A DNA stretch of 64,000 nt from contig NZ_FOSK01000001.1 in the NCBI RefSeq assembly GCF_900114245.1, positions 1 to 64,000 of the forward strand. Direction: 5' to 3'. The stretch is from Pseudovibrio ascidiaceicola. Lineage in GTDB: Bacteria > Pseudomonadota > Alphaproteobacteria > Rhizobiales > Stappiaceae. The notes under the pieces are model-generated. The model made no database searches. It saw only the letters and a list, made by a program, of their open reading frames with translations, and was not told the origin of the DNA. Shown here piece after piece: positions 29,214 through 39,259 of the stretch. The position numbers were made by a program, and so were the translations under genes. Position 1 is the stretch's first letter; the number at the start of each line of letters is the position of its first letter.

Positions 29214-29395
29214 ATACCCTTTCAGAGCCTTGTGTCTGGCTCTCCTGAGCACAAACAACTAGCTGAATTAAAAATAACAATAAATACCATAGCCTTACAG
29301 CTTAATATTTTCTAGGCGATACTCCGCTACAATCCTGAGAAAACAAAAAACGTGTGGTAGCGGGGTTCTCAACCTCCGCGTCTCAGGAGCAAAAG

Positions 29396-30157
29396 ATGGC
29401 CTCAGATATCTTGGGGAATGCATTTCACAGGTTTCTAACATTGATGTTAGTGAGTGGTATGTTGATGGGAGTACTCTCACGACCAACTGCAGCACAGTCA
29501 GAAACGCCCCCTTCTCCGCAACAAGACCAGGCACCAGTCTCAGATGCGGCCTCTGAACAACCAACGACCAGCCAATCCTCCGAAGTGAAACCAGGCTATT
29601 ACAGTCAGGTAGACCAGAGTCTTGGCGTCCTGCTCTCCATCTATGATGCCCCATCAGACGAAGCAGCCATTATTGTTCAGCTGCCTGGAGATACCATCCT
29701 CAACTCTAACGGCGAGCAAAAGCAGGTTGACGACCTACGCTGGCAACATGTCAGCCTCGGAGAGATCGAAGGTTGGGTAGAAGCCAAAAAGCTGAGAACC
29801 GCCGTACCCGTACCATTCACCGGGACAGATCTTCCAGTGCTTGGCGTCTGCGGAGGAACTGAGCCTTCTTGGAGCATTGAGTGGAACTCTGATGTCGTAA
29901 CTTATTCGAACATCATCGGCTTGCTTCACCGCGTCCCATTCCAGTCGGTGAAGGCCGAGAAAGACAAGAACGCAACCTTGCTTCAGGCGGGCAATGAAAG
30001 CATCGATCTACAAATGACCATCTCCGAAAAGCAATGCACCTTCACACCACTGGATTCCTTTGTTTGGGGCGAAGCTGTCGCCACCATCACACAGCTGGGG
30101 CAAAAACCTGTAACACTCAAAGGATGCTGCCGACCAGTCTCAGATGGCTACCACTGA
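29396..30157 (+). CDS. Exported SH3-like domain protein
   Basis: 253 residues. An N-terminal hydrophobic segment (about 10-30) and RPTAAQS suggest a signal peptide. A Ser/Pro/Gln-rich linker precedes an SH3b-like domain (about 65-130; LLSIYDAPSDEAAIIVQLP, WQHVSLGEIEGWVEAKKL). The C-terminal 110 residues (SWSIEWNSDVVTYSN and cysteines in GVCGG, EKQC and KGCC) resemble META/COG3650-type domains of envelope proteins, which is my weak reading. It is likely periplasmic and could bind cell-wall components. CAGGAGCAAAAG precedes the ATG at 29396, so this start is chosen over one 42 bases upstream. Confidence 0.7.
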   Translation: MASDILGNAFHRFLTLMLVSGMLMGVLSRPTAAQSETPPSPQQDQAPVSDAASEQPTTSQSSEVKPGYYSQVDQSLGVLLSIYDAPSDEAAIIVQLPGDTILNSNGEQKQVDDLRWQHVSLGEIEGWVEAKKLRTAVPVPFTGTDLPVLGVCGGTEPSWSIEWNSDVVTYSNIIGLLHRVPFQSVKAEKDKNATLLQAGNESIDLQMTISEKQCTFTPLDSFVWGEAVATITQLGQKPVTLKGCCRPVSDGYH

Positions 30158-30177
30158 GCCACACCCATCTGCCCAAC

Positions 30178-30201
30178 AAAAAACCCGGGTTGCCCCGGGT
30201 T
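30178..30201 (-). terminator. Rho-independent terminator of the L,D-transpeptidase gene
   Basis: An 8-bp stem, AACCCGGG (30182-30189) with CCCGGGTT (30194-30201), is followed on the minus strand by a T-run. On the plus strand the tail is only TCAATT, so it mainly serves the leftward gene. Confidence 0.8.
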
Positions 30202-30228
30202 CAATTCGCTTCGCGTGTCATTCGTGAC

Positions 30229-30840
30229 TTAGTTCACGACAACCTTGGCACCGATATCCACATTGTCATAAAGATAGGAAACATCTTCATTGAACATGCG
30301 GATACAACCGGAGGAAACAGCGCGACCGATACTCCAGTCCTCAGTGGTACCGTGGATACGGTAGATGGTAGCACCCAGATACAGCGCACGAGCACCCAAT
30401 GGGTTGTCTGGACCACCCTTCATGTAACGTGGAAGAGTACGGCCTTTTTTCGCTTCGCGACGGCGCATTTCTTCCGGTGGTGTCCAACCCGGCCATTTTG
30501 CTTTGCGGGTGATACGCTCGGTACCATTCCACTCAAAACCTTCACGGCCAACGCCGATGCCATAACGCATCGCTTTGCCACTTTCCTGCACGTGGTAGAG
30601 ATAGCGCTTTTCGGTATCAATGATAATGGTACCTGGCTTCTCATTAGTGCGGTACGTGATCAGCTTGCGCTTGAACTTACGGCGAGCTGAGTTGGATGCC
30701 ATGGCAGGAGAATCCGGGAAGATGTCCCATTGGCGTGTGTCTGGATTCCACAGCTTGCCCGCGCTTGCTGGTGCTACAAACACAAAGCTAACCAACGTAC
30801 AAATGACAGCAAATATTCCCTTGCGAAGATGTCCTCGCAT
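30229..30840 (-). CDS. L,D-transpeptidase (YkuD domain)
   Basis: 203 residues with a signal peptide (cleavage near ASA/GK, about residue 27). The YkuD domain (about 70-203) carries the full catalytic motif HGTTEDWSIG...SSGCIRM with the active cysteine. The family makes 3-3 cross-links in peptidoglycan or attaches proteins to it. The enzyme acts in the periplasm. AGGGGGTGACG precedes the ATG at 30840. It is divergent from the alpha/beta hydrolase gene at 31190. Confidence 0.92.
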   Translation of the reverse strand: MRGHLRKGIFAVICTLVSFVFVAPASAGKLWNPDTRQWDIFPDSPAMASNSARRKFKRKLITYRTNEKPGTIIIDTEKRYLYHVQESGKAMRYGIGVGREGFEWNGTERITRKAKWPGWTPPEEMRRREAKKGRTLPRYMKGGPDNPLGARALYLGATIYRIHGTTEDWSIGRAVSSGCIRMFNEDVSYLYDNVDIGAKVVVN

Positions 30841-31189
30841 CGTCACCCCCTGAAATTGGCGATAGCCCCTGACCCTGCGGGACCTGTCGAATTTTAAAAA
30901 TAAATCAGCACCGAGAAAGAACAAACTCTACCAAAAAAAATTCTCGGCCCTCTGAGTTTCCATATGTTTCAAATTGAGACTGATTATCAACATCTGATAA
31001 TCGATATCCAAGCAAAACCTCACTTCCGCGGGTCATTTGTTTCACTTTTTTCAATTTTTCTCATGCCGAGCGATATTTCCGCCCAATTCTATCGGTTCAT
31101 CAGCTGATAAAAAAATCCTGCCTTAGCCAAAGTCACAGGTAAACCTCTGAATGAAAGGGGCATATAATACGCCCAATGGGAGGCCTTAT
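30841..31189. other. Divergent intergenic region with inverted repeat
   Basis: About 350 A/T-rich bases between the leftward L,D-transpeptidase and the rightward hydrolase genes, with no gene. The clearest element is the inverted repeat GATTATCA (30982-30989) with TGATAATC (30995-31002), 8 bp each with a 5-base spacer. It may be an operator for either gene. Its arms resemble half-sites of Fur-type boxes, which is a weak hint only. Confidence 0.45.
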
Positions 31190-31972
31190 ATGAATATCGA
31201 TAGTATCCAAGATGTAACCTGCCTGCCTTTCACCGCCTTTGGCCCTGAAAGTGCAGAACCAATTATTTTCATCCATGGTTTTGGTGGCGACGCCAGCACA
31301 TGGCGCAACATTCAAGTCCAGTTAGAAAACAAACGCCGCACAATCGCGTTTGACCTTCCGGCTCACGGGCGGGCACTGGCCGACTTTGAACCATGCAACG
31401 CAGTGGGCTCAGCAAAAGCCGTCGTGAAGTCTCTCGATGCGCTGAAGCTCGACCGCGTACATTTGGTCGGCCACAGCATGGGCGGTGCAATTGCAACACT
31501 GATCGCCATGCGCAGCCCAGAACGCATTGCAAGCCTCACTTTGCTTGCTCCGGGCGGATTTGGCCCAGAGATCAACGCAAAGCTTCTACGCCGATACGCA
31601 GTTGGCCAAACAGAAGCAGAACAACAAGTGCTGCTGGAACAGTTTGTCGGCCTTGACTTCGAGCTTCCGAAGAAATTGGCAGACTATGTGGCCATGCAGC
31701 GTTCCACTCCGGGTGCGGCCGAAGCACTCAAAGCTGTATCAGGCCTTATCTTGGAAGGTGAAAGTCAGGGCGTACTGCCAACTGGTAAACTCGACGAACT
31801 GCCAATGCCAATCAAGGTGGTCTGGGGCACGCAGGACAAGATCTTGCCAACCCGCCAATGCCATAAACTGCCAGGACCAATCGCCTGCCACGTTTTCGAT
31901 CGTGTCGGCCACATGGTTCACATGGAGATCCCGCAGGAAGTGATCCGGCTAATTCTGGAGAACACCCGTTAA
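31190..31972 (+). CDS. Alpha/beta fold hydrolase
   Basis: 260 residues. The oxyanion region IIFIHGFGG, nucleophile elbow VGHSMGGA, acidic residue in WGTQDKILP and histidine in GHMVHME form a complete triad. No signal peptide is seen. The pattern is like the hydrolase half of E2-fused or stand-alone lipases and esterases; the substrate is unknown. GGGAGG precedes the ATG at 31190, so this start is favoured over one 39 bases upstream. It converges on the flavoprotein gene and has a shared terminator. Confidence 0.85.
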   Translation: MNIDSIQDVTCLPFTAFGPESAEPIIFIHGFGGDASTWRNIQVQLENKRRTIAFDLPAHGRALADFEPCNAVGSAKAVVKSLDALKLDRVHLVGHSMGGAIATLIAMRSPERIASLTLLAPGGFGPEINAKLLRRYAVGQTEAEQQVLLEQFVGLDFELPKKLADYVAMQRSTPGAAEALKAVSGLILEGESQGVLPTGKLDELPMPIKVVWGTQDKILPTRQCHKLPGPIACHVFDRVGHMVHMEIPQEVIRLILENTR

Positions 31973-32008
31973 AGCCAACATCCCACCTTAGTGCTGGGCT
32001 TTGACAAA

Positions 32009-32044
32009 AAGAGCGTGCCGGTGATCTCTCTGGCACGCTTTTAA
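32009..32044. terminator. Bidirectional Rho-independent terminator
   Basis: An 8-bp stem, AGCGTGCC (32012-32019) with GGCACGCT (32032-32039), is followed by TTTT on the right and preceded by an A-run. It lies between the convergent hydrolase and flavoprotein genes. Confidence 0.88.
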
Positions 32045-32054
32045 AATCACTGGA

Positions 32055-33254
32055 TTAAGCAGGTGGAAGCAGTCCGTCTTTCCACTCCTGCCCAATCACC
32101 CGACGCGCCATCATGTGAGAGCGCGGATGGTTGATGCTATCAACTGCAATCAGCTTGCCTTTTTCCAGATACGCGACATAGAAGCTGTCGGAACTTATAT
32201 TCCCAACAAGCACAGCCTCATCGTATCCATTAGACAAACCGGCAATCTGCAGTTTGATATGATGCTGGTCAGACCAGAACCACGGCAGAGGATCATAATC
32301 ATGACTGTGATCATGGTCTGGATCAGTCAATGCAACAGCAACTGCCTTGGCCTGATCAATCGCATTCTGAACGCTCTCCAGACGAATGCTGCGACCATAG
32401 CGCTCTGAGAAGAAGCGAACACAATCACCACAGGCATAAACATCCTCGTGAGAGGTCTGTCCCGCTCCATCAACCAGAATACCGTCATCCACATCCAGAC
32501 CAGCTGCTTCAGCAAGCTCCGCATTCGGCACGGCGCCAACAGCAGAAAGCACCAAATCACACGAAATCTCACTGCCATCAGCAAGTTTCACGGAAGAAAC
32601 CTTGCCGTCAGTCCCTTCAATGCTAGTCACTCCGGTTCCGCAAAAAAGTTCGGCGCCGTTGCCGGAATGCAAACCATGGAAGAACGATGAGATGTCAGGC
32701 GAAACCACACGTTTCAGCAGGCGTTCCTGCGCTTCCAGCACAACAACATCAAGCCCCATGCTTTTTGCAACAGCCGTCACCTCCAGACCGATATAACCAC
32801 CACCGATAACAACCAGTTTCTTACCCGGTACAAAGAGTTGCTTGATGAGCTCAACATCACCAATAGAGCGAAGCGTCACGACGCCTTCCAGCTCAGCACC
32901 CGGCAATGGCAGGTCGCGAGCGCGGGTTCCGGTTGCAAGCAGCAACTTGTCCCAGCTCAGCTCTTCACCGCTTGCCAGCGTGACACTCTTCTTTTCCAGA
33001 TCAATGCTTTCGACATGCGCATTGACTTTCAGATCGATGTTGTTGGCCTCATAAAACGCTTCAGGACGAATAAACAGCGCATCCGGCTCGACATCCCCAC
33101 TCAGAAATTTCTTGGAGAGCGGCGGGCGTTGATAAGGCGGCTGAGGCTCGTTTCCAAGCATCACAAGCTCACCTTCATATCCCTTTTGCCGAAGAGTTTG
33201 CGCGGCCTGCACACCTGCTTGTCCAGCACCCACCACAACAATCTTATTTATCAT
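32055..33254 (-). CDS. FAD-dependent oxidoreductase (ferredoxin reductase, ThcD/PdR type)
   Basis: 399 residues. An N-terminal FAD-binding fold (VVGAGQAGVQAA), an NAD-binding fold in the middle (VVIGGGYIGLEVT), ACGDCVRF near the FAD, and a C-terminal reductase domain (PWFWSDQ) match rhodocoxin/putidaredoxin reductases. These pass electrons from NADH to a [2Fe-2S] ferredoxin that feeds a P450 or dioxygenase. No ferredoxin or oxygenase gene lies beside it, so the partner is unknown. The ATG at 33254 is the better family start. The gene is preceded by the chemoreceptor gene, which ends with its own hairpin. Confidence 0.9.
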   Translation of the reverse strand: MINKIVVVGAGQAGVQAAQTLRQKGYEGELVMLGNEPQPPYQRPPLSKKFLSGDVEPDALFIRPEAFYEANNIDLKVNAHVESIDLEKKSVTLASGEELSWDKLLLATGTRARDLPLPGAELEGVVTLRSIGDVELIKQLFVPGKKLVVIGGGYIGLEVTAVAKSMGLDVVVLEAQERLLKRVVSPDISSFFHGLHSGNGAELFCGTGVTSIEGTDGKVSSVKLADGSEISCDLVLSAVGAVPNAELAEAAGLDVDDGILVDGAGQTSHEDVYACGDCVRFFSERYGRSIRLESVQNAIDQAKAVAVALTDPDHDHSHDYDPLPWFWSDQHHIKLQIAGLSNGYDEAVLVGNISSDSFYVAYLEKGKLIAVDSINHPRSHMMARRVIGQEWKDGLLPPA

Positions 33255-33338
33255 TCTCAAAACCCGTATTAGCCGCAGAAAAACACCACAACAGATCCGT
33301 GCTGTCTGCTTTGCTCAACAAACCCGTACCGCAAAAGC

Positions 33339-33383
33339 AATGTGGCGCTTAGTTCTGGCAAAAACCAGAGCAAGCGCCACATT
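33339..33383 (-). terminator. Long hairpin after the chemoreceptor gene
   Basis: A 12-bp perfect outer stem, AATGTGGCGCTT (33339-33350) with AAGCGCCACATT (33372-33383), encloses an inner CTGG/CCAG pair around CAAAAA. On the minus strand the tail is GCTTTTGCGG, with a short U-run. It is likely the terminator of the leftward chemoreceptor gene. Confidence 0.65.
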
Positions 33384-33432
33384 TAAAATGAAAATTTGTG
33401 AAGATCTTAAGGTCGTATCTCTGAAAAGTGCG

Positions 33433-35463
33433 TTAGGCAGCACGCACTTTTTCAAGGAATGCACCAACAGTATTGTTGATGTGATCCGCCTGACGAGAAA
33501 GCGCATCGGCAAGATCAGACACTGTCCCGCCAGTGCTACGTGCATTGCTGGACGCATTTTCAACCATCTGCATTGCACTTGCCCCTTCCTGAGAGCTCTG
33601 CGTCGCATTCGCCACATTCTCAGTAATCGACTGAATAGCTGCGTTCTGCTGCTCAACAGATGCCGCAACAGCCGCTGCGATCTGGCTCATTTCGTGAATA
33701 ACATCACTCACATCACCAATAGCACCAACCGCTTCCGCTGAGGCCTCCTGAATGGAACCAACCTGTTGTGCAATTTCTTCGGTTGCCTGAGAAGTCTGGT
33801 TTGCCAGCATCTTCACTTCAGACGCCACTACAGCAAAGCCTTTGCCGTGCTCACCTGCACGGGCCGCTTCAATGGTCGCGTTCAAAGCAAGCAGGTTGGT
33901 CTGGTTCGCAATATCACGAATGAGCCCAACAGCTTCACCGATACGGTTTGCGGCATCACTTAACAGATTCATGGTTTCTGCAGTTGCCTTGGAACCTTCA
34001 ACCGCACGGTCTGCAACGCTCGTTGATTGCTCAGCCTGTCCAGCAATCTCGTTGATAGACATGGCCAGCTCTTCAGTTGCGGCAGATGCACTGGAGACAT
34101 TCTCAGCAGCACTCTCAACGGCACGACCTGCAGATACGGCTTCTTTCGATACGTTGTCCGCAGCAGAGCCCACATCATTAGACGCCTCACCAAGCCCATC
34201 CGCAGCGCTGTGCAGACTACTTAGCGCTTCAGCAACGGTTTGCTCGAAGCCAACAATGAGATTATCGACTTGCTCGGCACGGGCCTGTTTCTCAGCATTT
34301 TCATTATCTTGATGATCCTGCAGCTTGCGCCGCTCCTCAATATTGTCGCGGAACACCTGCAGCGTCTGCGCCATGGCGGAGATTTCCCTACCGCCTTTAT
34401 TGAGAGGAATAACGGCTGACAAATCATTCTTAGCAAGCAACGCCATAGCATTACGCAGTGCATTCAGATTACGCAAAATACCGAAAATCAGCAGCGAACC
34501 AAGGATGAAGAGGGTCAGCGCAATGCCACCAACTGCAATGCCCAGATAAAGATTGGTTTGCTGAGTTGTCGCTGTCAGACGTGCCTGCGCATCATTTGCG
34601 CCCTGCACAGCAGCGCTCTTCAAGTCATCCAGACGTGGTGGCAAAAGGTCAAACAGGTTCGCAAGCAACTCAGAACTTGTTGCTCGCTTATCATAGGCCT
34701 TTGAGTAAGCCTCAAATGCTTTCTGATAGGCCACCATATTGGTTTTAACCTTCTCAGCAACAGCCGGGTCAATCTGCGCTCGAGGAATGGTGCGTTCATA
34801 ACGGGAGAAGGCCACTTCAAACGCGCCGAGGGAGTTTTGACTGCCGGTCAACGCATAATCCAGCTGCGCCCGCGACAGGTCACTAAACGTATGCATCAGC
34901 TTCAGCGTATTAGGGTCTTTGCTGCGTCTATGCTTTTGCTTAACGGCGGCTTCTGCCTGAGAAAGCGTGGCTGACAATTCTTTCTGCAAACCACGGTCAG
35001 CATCATATCCAAGCGTGGACTGATAGCCGTGCAACATCTCAAAGGCACCACTGATTGCATCAACGGTATCCCGCGCATCGGAAATTTCGAGGAAGTAATC
35101 CATGGCAACCGGAAGAGTACTCAGTTCCTGCAACTCAGTCTGCGCTTCACCAACCAACGTGTCGAATCGACTTTTCAGGCTGTCGCTCGGCACATTTTCA
35201 TAATCTTTTTGTGTCGATTGCAGCACACCTGCGGTAATTGCAATCGTCTGGCTCAGCTCAGCAAGTTCGGTGTATTCTTTCGACTGCAGAAAGGCAGCCT
35301 CCGTTTGCTGCTGGCTCCAAAGATAAACAAAGCCAACACCACCAAATCCGATAAGTGTCAGAATACCAAGAGCAATTGCCCGAAACCGAATACTTACATT
35401 TCGAGTTAACGAGAAAACTTTATTCCCCGTAGAAGAAATAGCCCGCGTCCAATTTACTCGCAT
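33433..35463 (-). CDS. Methyl-accepting chemotaxis protein
   Basis: 676 residues. A first transmembrane helix (about 29-50) is followed by a long helical periplasmic sensor domain with two bundles (about 50-300), a second helix (about 305-328), HAMP, and a cytoplasmic signalling domain. The highly conserved hairpin tip reads [20 protein letters not shown]. The protein signals to CheA/CheW to steer motility, so the cell is probably flagellated, though no che or flagellar genes are in this window. No pentapeptide tether for CheR is seen at the end (FLEKVRAA). The ligand is unknown. Confidence 0.94.
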   Translation of the reverse strand: MRVNWTRAISSTGNKVFSLTRNVSIRFRAIALGILTLIGFGGVGFVYLWSQQQTEAAFLQSKEYTELAELSQTIAITAGVLQSTQKDYENVPSDSLKSRFDTLVGEAQTELQELSTLPVAMDYFLEISDARDTVDAISGAFEMLHGYQSTLGYDADRGLQKELSATLSQAEAAVKQKHRRSKDPNTLKLMHTFSDLSRAQLDYALTGSQNSLGAFEVAFSRYERTIPRAQIDPAVAEKVKTNMVAYQKAFEAYSKAYDKRATSSELLANLFDLLPPRLDDLKSAAVQGANDAQARLTATTQQTNLYLGIAVGGIALTLFILGSLLIFGILRNLNALRNAMALLAKNDLSAVIPLNKGGREISAMAQTLQVFRDNIEERRKLQDHQDNENAEKQARAEQVDNLIVGFEQTVAEALSSLHSAADGLGEASNDVGSAADNVSKEAVSAGRAVESAAENVSSASAATEELAMSINEIAGQAEQSTSVADRAVEGSKATAETMNLLSDAANRIGEAVGLIRDIANQTNLLALNATIEAARAGEHGKGFAVVASEVKMLANQTSQATEEIAQQVGSIQEASAEAVGAIGDVSDVIHEMSQIAAAVAASVEQQNAAIQSITENVANATQSSQEGASAMQMVENASSNARSTGGTVSDLADALSRQADHINNTVGAFLEKVRAA

Positions 35464-35628
35464 CGGAGACCCCTAGACCGATAAAATTACTAATAGTATT
35501 TTTAATTATTCCTCACAGGTATAAGTTCAAATCGTTTAAAGATTACAAATAATGCATCGCACAAATGATTTTGTTGCTAACCCCACCCAGCGTCATGTGC
35601 TAAAGACGCATAAAAATAAGACACACCA

Positions 35629-36501
35629 TTGCTCTCGCTTACCAAACTAGTTCCCATTATTTTCGTTTTGCTCTGGTCCACCGGCTTCATCGGTGCCCGC
35701 CTCGGAGCGCCCTATTCAGAACCTTTCGCGTTCTTGAGTCTCCGCTTTCTGCTCGTCCTGCCGTTGATGGGCATGATTGTCTGGTTATCTGGCAGAAGCT
35801 TTGCACTAACGGGTAAGCAGGTCCTCCACGCTGTCGTTACCGGCATGCTGGTACATGGCATCTATCTCGCTGGAGTATTTTGGGCTATCGACAACGGTAT
35901 GCCAGCAGGCGTAACTGCTCTTATCACCGGTCTGCAGCCCTTCATCACCGGCACTCTCGCCTATTTCCTGCTGAAGGAAGATGTGACGCCACGCCAATGG
36001 ATCGGCCTTGCAGCCGGATTTGTCGGCATTGTACTGGTGATCTTACCCAAGATGGGAAGTGGCGTTGCGCAGATCCCTCTTTGGACTGTGACAGCTGCCT
36101 TTGTGGCAACCCTTGGCATCGCCTTCGGCACCACATGGCAAAAGCGTCAGCCAACAAACACGGATCTGGTCACAGGCATCTTCTACCAGTATTTCGGTGC
36201 ACTGCTCATAACGCTGCCTCTATCCATGACTGAAAGCTGGGTCATCACCTGGTCTGGTGATCTGATCTTCGCATTGGCATGGTTGGTAATTGTGCTGTCA
36301 GTGGGTGCTGTTCTGTTGCTCATGTACCTGCTCCAGCACGGAGCCGCATCAACGACAGCAACACTGTTCTACCTGACACCTGTCGCGGCAGCCGTTGAAA
36401 GCTATTTCCTTTTCGGAGAGACGCTCAACATCATTCAGCTGATTGGCATGGCCATCGTTGTAGTAGCAATCGCTGTTTGTCGACCAAAGCAGAAGGCTTA
36501 A
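35629..36501 (+). CDS. DMT superfamily transporter (EamA)
   Basis: 290 residues. About ten membrane helices in two EamA repeats, beginning LVPIIFVLLWSTGFIGARLG. The family exports amino acids, purines or related metabolites; the substrate cannot be told. The start codon is TTG at 35629, with no clear ribosome site, so the exact start is less certain. It converges on the BrkB-type gene with only 2 bases between the stops and no room for a terminator between them. Confidence 0.88.
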   Translation: MLSLTKLVPIIFVLLWSTGFIGARLGAPYSEPFAFLSLRFLLVLPLMGMIVWLSGRSFALTGKQVLHAVVTGMLVHGIYLAGVFWAIDNGMPAGVTALITGLQPFITGTLAYFLLKEDVTPRQWIGLAAGFVGIVLVILPKMGSGVAQIPLWTVTAAFVATLGIAFGTTWQKRQPTNTDLVTGIFYQYFGALLITLPLSMTESWVITWSGDLIFALAWLVIVLSVGAVLLLMYLLQHGAASTTATLFYLTPVAAAVESYFLFGETLNIIQLIGMAIVVVAIAVCRPKQKA

Positions 36502-36503
36502 GC

Positions 36504-37388
36504 TCAGCCCTCGGTATCAGAACAAGGGCCAGCCTCAACACGCTGGTTCACACGGCGCACACGCATCAGCGCTGCATTAAACTCGCCACCCAGAATAAAG
36601 ATGACGGCTGTCAGATACATAAAGATGATAGCCGTCATGATACCAGCAAGACCAGCATACAAAGACACATAGTTCGCCCACCGTGCCAGATAAGCGCCAA
36701 AAGCTGTACCCGCGATGATCCAGAGGATCATGGTCAGTATGATACCAGGCAACACTTCAAAGAAACTTCGACGACCAGCCGGCAGATACATATGAGCTGT
36801 CAAAAGAGCAAACAGCAGCAGCAGAGACGTAATGCCATAACGGACGATATTCGCCTTATAGCTGAACTGCTCCATAACCGGCGCAAGATGAACAGCCCAT
36901 TCCCAAGCCAGCGGACCAAACACGATCAGGAACGTTGAAACCATCAAAACAGCGGTACCAATCAGAACCGCCAGAATGGACTGTGTCCGGCAGAAGAACC
37001 AGCTTCGAGTATCTCGAACCCGATAAGCACGGTTCAACCCGACTCGCATGGCTTCAACGCCATTGGAGGAGAACCACAGCGTGACAACCACACCGAAGGT
37101 CAACAAATCACCACGCGGTTGTGTCAGAACAGCTTTAATCTCACCGGAAACCGGACCAGCCACCCGCTCAGGCCAGACATCAAAAATCAGCTCCGTCGCA
37201 CTTTGCGCAACCGAGTTCAGGCCGAGAAAGCCAGAGAACGCCGCCACAAAAATCAGGAAAGGGAACAGAGCCATCAACGATGACAAAGCCACATGGCTCG
37301 CCACTGCATAGCCATCATCAGAGTTGAAATGCCCGAGAGCATCTGCAAGTACCTGATACGATTTTCCCCAAAGGCCACGTTTCTTCAT
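36504..37388 (-). CDS. YihY/BrkB family membrane protein
   Basis: 294 residues. Six or so membrane helices with the family segments AVASHVALSSLMALFPFLIF, WFSSNGVEAMRVGLNRAYRV and GGEFNAAL. YihY/BrkB proteins were once annotated as ribonuclease BN, which is wrong; their role is unknown, with suggested links to lipid or envelope transport. It is a single gene divergent from mcd and convergent with the EamA transporter. Confidence 0.92.
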   Translation of the reverse strand: MKKRGLWGKSYQVLADALGHFNSDDGYAVASHVALSSLMALFPFLIFVAAFSGFLGLNSVAQSATELIFDVWPERVAGPVSGEIKAVLTQPRGDLLTFGVVVTLWFSSNGVEAMRVGLNRAYRVRDTRSWFFCRTQSILAVLIGTAVLMVSTFLIVFGPLAWEWAVHLAPVMEQFSYKANIVRYGITSLLLLFALLTAHMYLPAGRRSFFEVLPGIILTMILWIIAGTAFGAYLARWANYVSLYAGLAGIMTAIIFMYLTAVIFILGGEFNAALMRVRRVNQRVEAGPCSDTEG

Positions 37389-37551
37389 AAAACTGATCTG
37401 GTCTGTCTCACTGAAAGTTTCAAGTTAGATAATAGACGGGACTTCAAGAAATATTCATGAAGAAAGCTCCCACCTTTGGGGCATTGCACAAATATACATC
37501 CCATTTAAGTTTGCAGTGCACAATGACCGAGTGGATTGAGGGAGGCAAGCC

Positions 37552-39237
37552 GTGTCGGAAACGGTGAATACAATAGAACAAGCAGTCGCACCATCGAAAG
37601 AAACACGTGCTCAGGCGCTAAAATCTCTTGAAGCTCTGCTTGGCATCGCGCGCAAAAACGTAAAACTGCGCGTATTGAAGGATGGTCGCATCGCCTCCGC
37701 TCTCATGGAGCAGGAACAGCGCGCCACCCACGGTCTTGCCTGGCTTGCAACTTATGTGGAAGCCCTCAAGCAACTCAACGCATACGGCGAACGGCTGGAA
37801 ACCGAAGGCACCTTCGGCGAAGTGGAAAGCCTGATCCTGCGCATTGGCCTTGCAGAATACACCGCACAAGTCTTTGGCGGTCTGCCAATGAGTCAGGGCG
37901 AAATCCTTCGCCTCTCCGATCTGGGCATCAGCCGCAGTGAAGCAAACAGTCATTACACAGAAGCTGTTGAAGCAGTCATTGCGGACGGCACCCAACCAGC
38001 CCTGCGCACGCGTCTAGCAGAACTCATGCAGCATGCGGAAGGCCAGTCCACTATCGGTGCGACTGGACTGGATGAGACCTATGAGCAAATTCGCGAAGAG
38101 ATGCGCAAGTTCGCGGAAGCAAAGGTCACTCCGTTTGCTCACGAATGGCACCTGAAAAACGAATACATCCCTCTTGAGATCATCAACGAGATGGCTGAGA
38201 TGGGCGTATTCGGCCTGACAATTCCTGAAGAATTCGGCGGCATGGGCCTCGGTAAAGAATCCATGTGCGTGGTCTCTGAGGAACTCTCCCGCGCCTATAT
38301 CGGCGTAGGTTCCCTAGGCACCCGCTCCGAAATCGCAGCAGAACTCATTCTGGGCGGTGGCACGGAAGAGCAGAAAGCAAAGTGGCTCCCACGCATCGCC
38401 TCTGGCGAAACACTGCCAACAGCCGTCTTCACCGAGCCAAACACCGGCTCAGACCTCGCGTCGTTAAAAACGCGTGCGGTTAAAGACGGCGACACATGGA
38501 AGGTCTCCGGCAACAAAACATGGATCACCCACCCGGTCCGCGCCGACATTATGACACTGCTCACCCGCACCAAGCCGGAAGAGCCTGGATACAAAGGTCT
38601 GTCCATGTTCATCGCGGAAAAGCCACGTGGAACAGATGAAGAGCCCTTCCCGGCGGAAGGCATGACAGGTGGTGAGATTGAAGTGCTCGGCTATCGCGGC
38701 ATGAAGGAATACGAAATCGCCTTTGACGGCTTTGAAGTCAAAGACGAAAACCTACTGGGTCAGGTTGAGGGGCAAGGCTTCAAGCAGCTCATGCAGACGT
38801 TCGAATCTGCCCGCATCCAAACCGCTGCTCGCGCAATCGGTGTGGCTCAATGCGCTCTGGATCTTGGCCTGCGCTATGCGCAAGAGCGTATCCAGTTTGG
38901 CAAATCACTGATCAACTTCCCACGCGTATCCGACAAACTCGCCATCATCGCCTGCGAAACCATGATTGCGCGTCAGCTCACCTACTTCTCCGCTTGGGAG
39001 AAAGACAGTGGCAGACGCTGTGATCTGGAAGCAGGTATGGCGAAACTACTCGGCGCACGCGTGGCTTGGGCTGCAGCAGACAACGCATTGCAGATCCACG
39101 GCGGCAACGGCTTTGCGCAAGAATACCCGATCTCTCGCGTACTTTGCGATGCACGAATTCTCTCAATATTTGAGGGAGCTGCAGAAATTCAGGCACAGGT
39201 AATCGCACGCCGTCTGTTGGATGAAACCGAACTGTAG
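37552..39237 (+). CDS. mcd: Methylsuccinyl-CoA dehydrogenase
   Basis: 561 residues, about 150 longer than usual acyl-CoA dehydrogenases. The extra N-terminal helical region and the acyl-CoA dehydrogenase core (PTAVFTEPNTGSDLASLKT, KTWITHPVRADIM, QIHGGNGFAQEYPISR, SIFEGAAEIQAQVIARRL) match Mcd. This flavoenzyme oxidises (2S)-methylsuccinyl-CoA to mesaconyl-CoA in the ethylmalonyl-CoA pathway, which replaces the glyoxylate shunt for growth on acetate and C1 or PHB-derived carbon. The start is GTG at 37552 with GGGAGG 10 bases before it. The other pathway genes (ccr, ecm, mch) are not in this window. The gene is divergent from the BrkB-type gene. Confidence 0.9.
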   Translation: MSETVNTIEQAVAPSKETRAQALKSLEALLGIARKNVKLRVLKDGRIASALMEQEQRATHGLAWLATYVEALKQLNAYGERLETEGTFGEVESLILRIGLAEYTAQVFGGLPMSQGEILRLSDLGISRSEANSHYTEAVEAVIADGTQPALRTRLAELMQHAEGQSTIGATGLDETYEQIREEMRKFAEAKVTPFAHEWHLKNEYIPLEIINEMAEMGVFGLTIPEEFGGMGLGKESMCVVSEELSRAYIGVGSLGTRSEIAAELILGGGTEEQKAKWLPRIASGETLPTAVFTEPNTGSDLASLKTRAVKDGDTWKVSGNKTWITHPVRADIMTLLTRTKPEEPGYKGLSMFIAEKPRGTDEEPFPAEGMTGGEIEVLGYRGMKEYEIAFDGFEVKDENLLGQVEGQGFKQLMQTFESARIQTAARAIGVAQCALDLGLRYAQERIQFGKSLINFPRVSDKLAIIACETMIARQLTYFSAWEKDSGRRCDLEAGMAKLLGARVAWAAADNALQIHGGNGFAQEYPISRVLCDARILSIFEGAAEIQAQVIARRLLDETEL

Positions 39238-39259
39238 AGCGTTTTCCCAATAAGAATAG

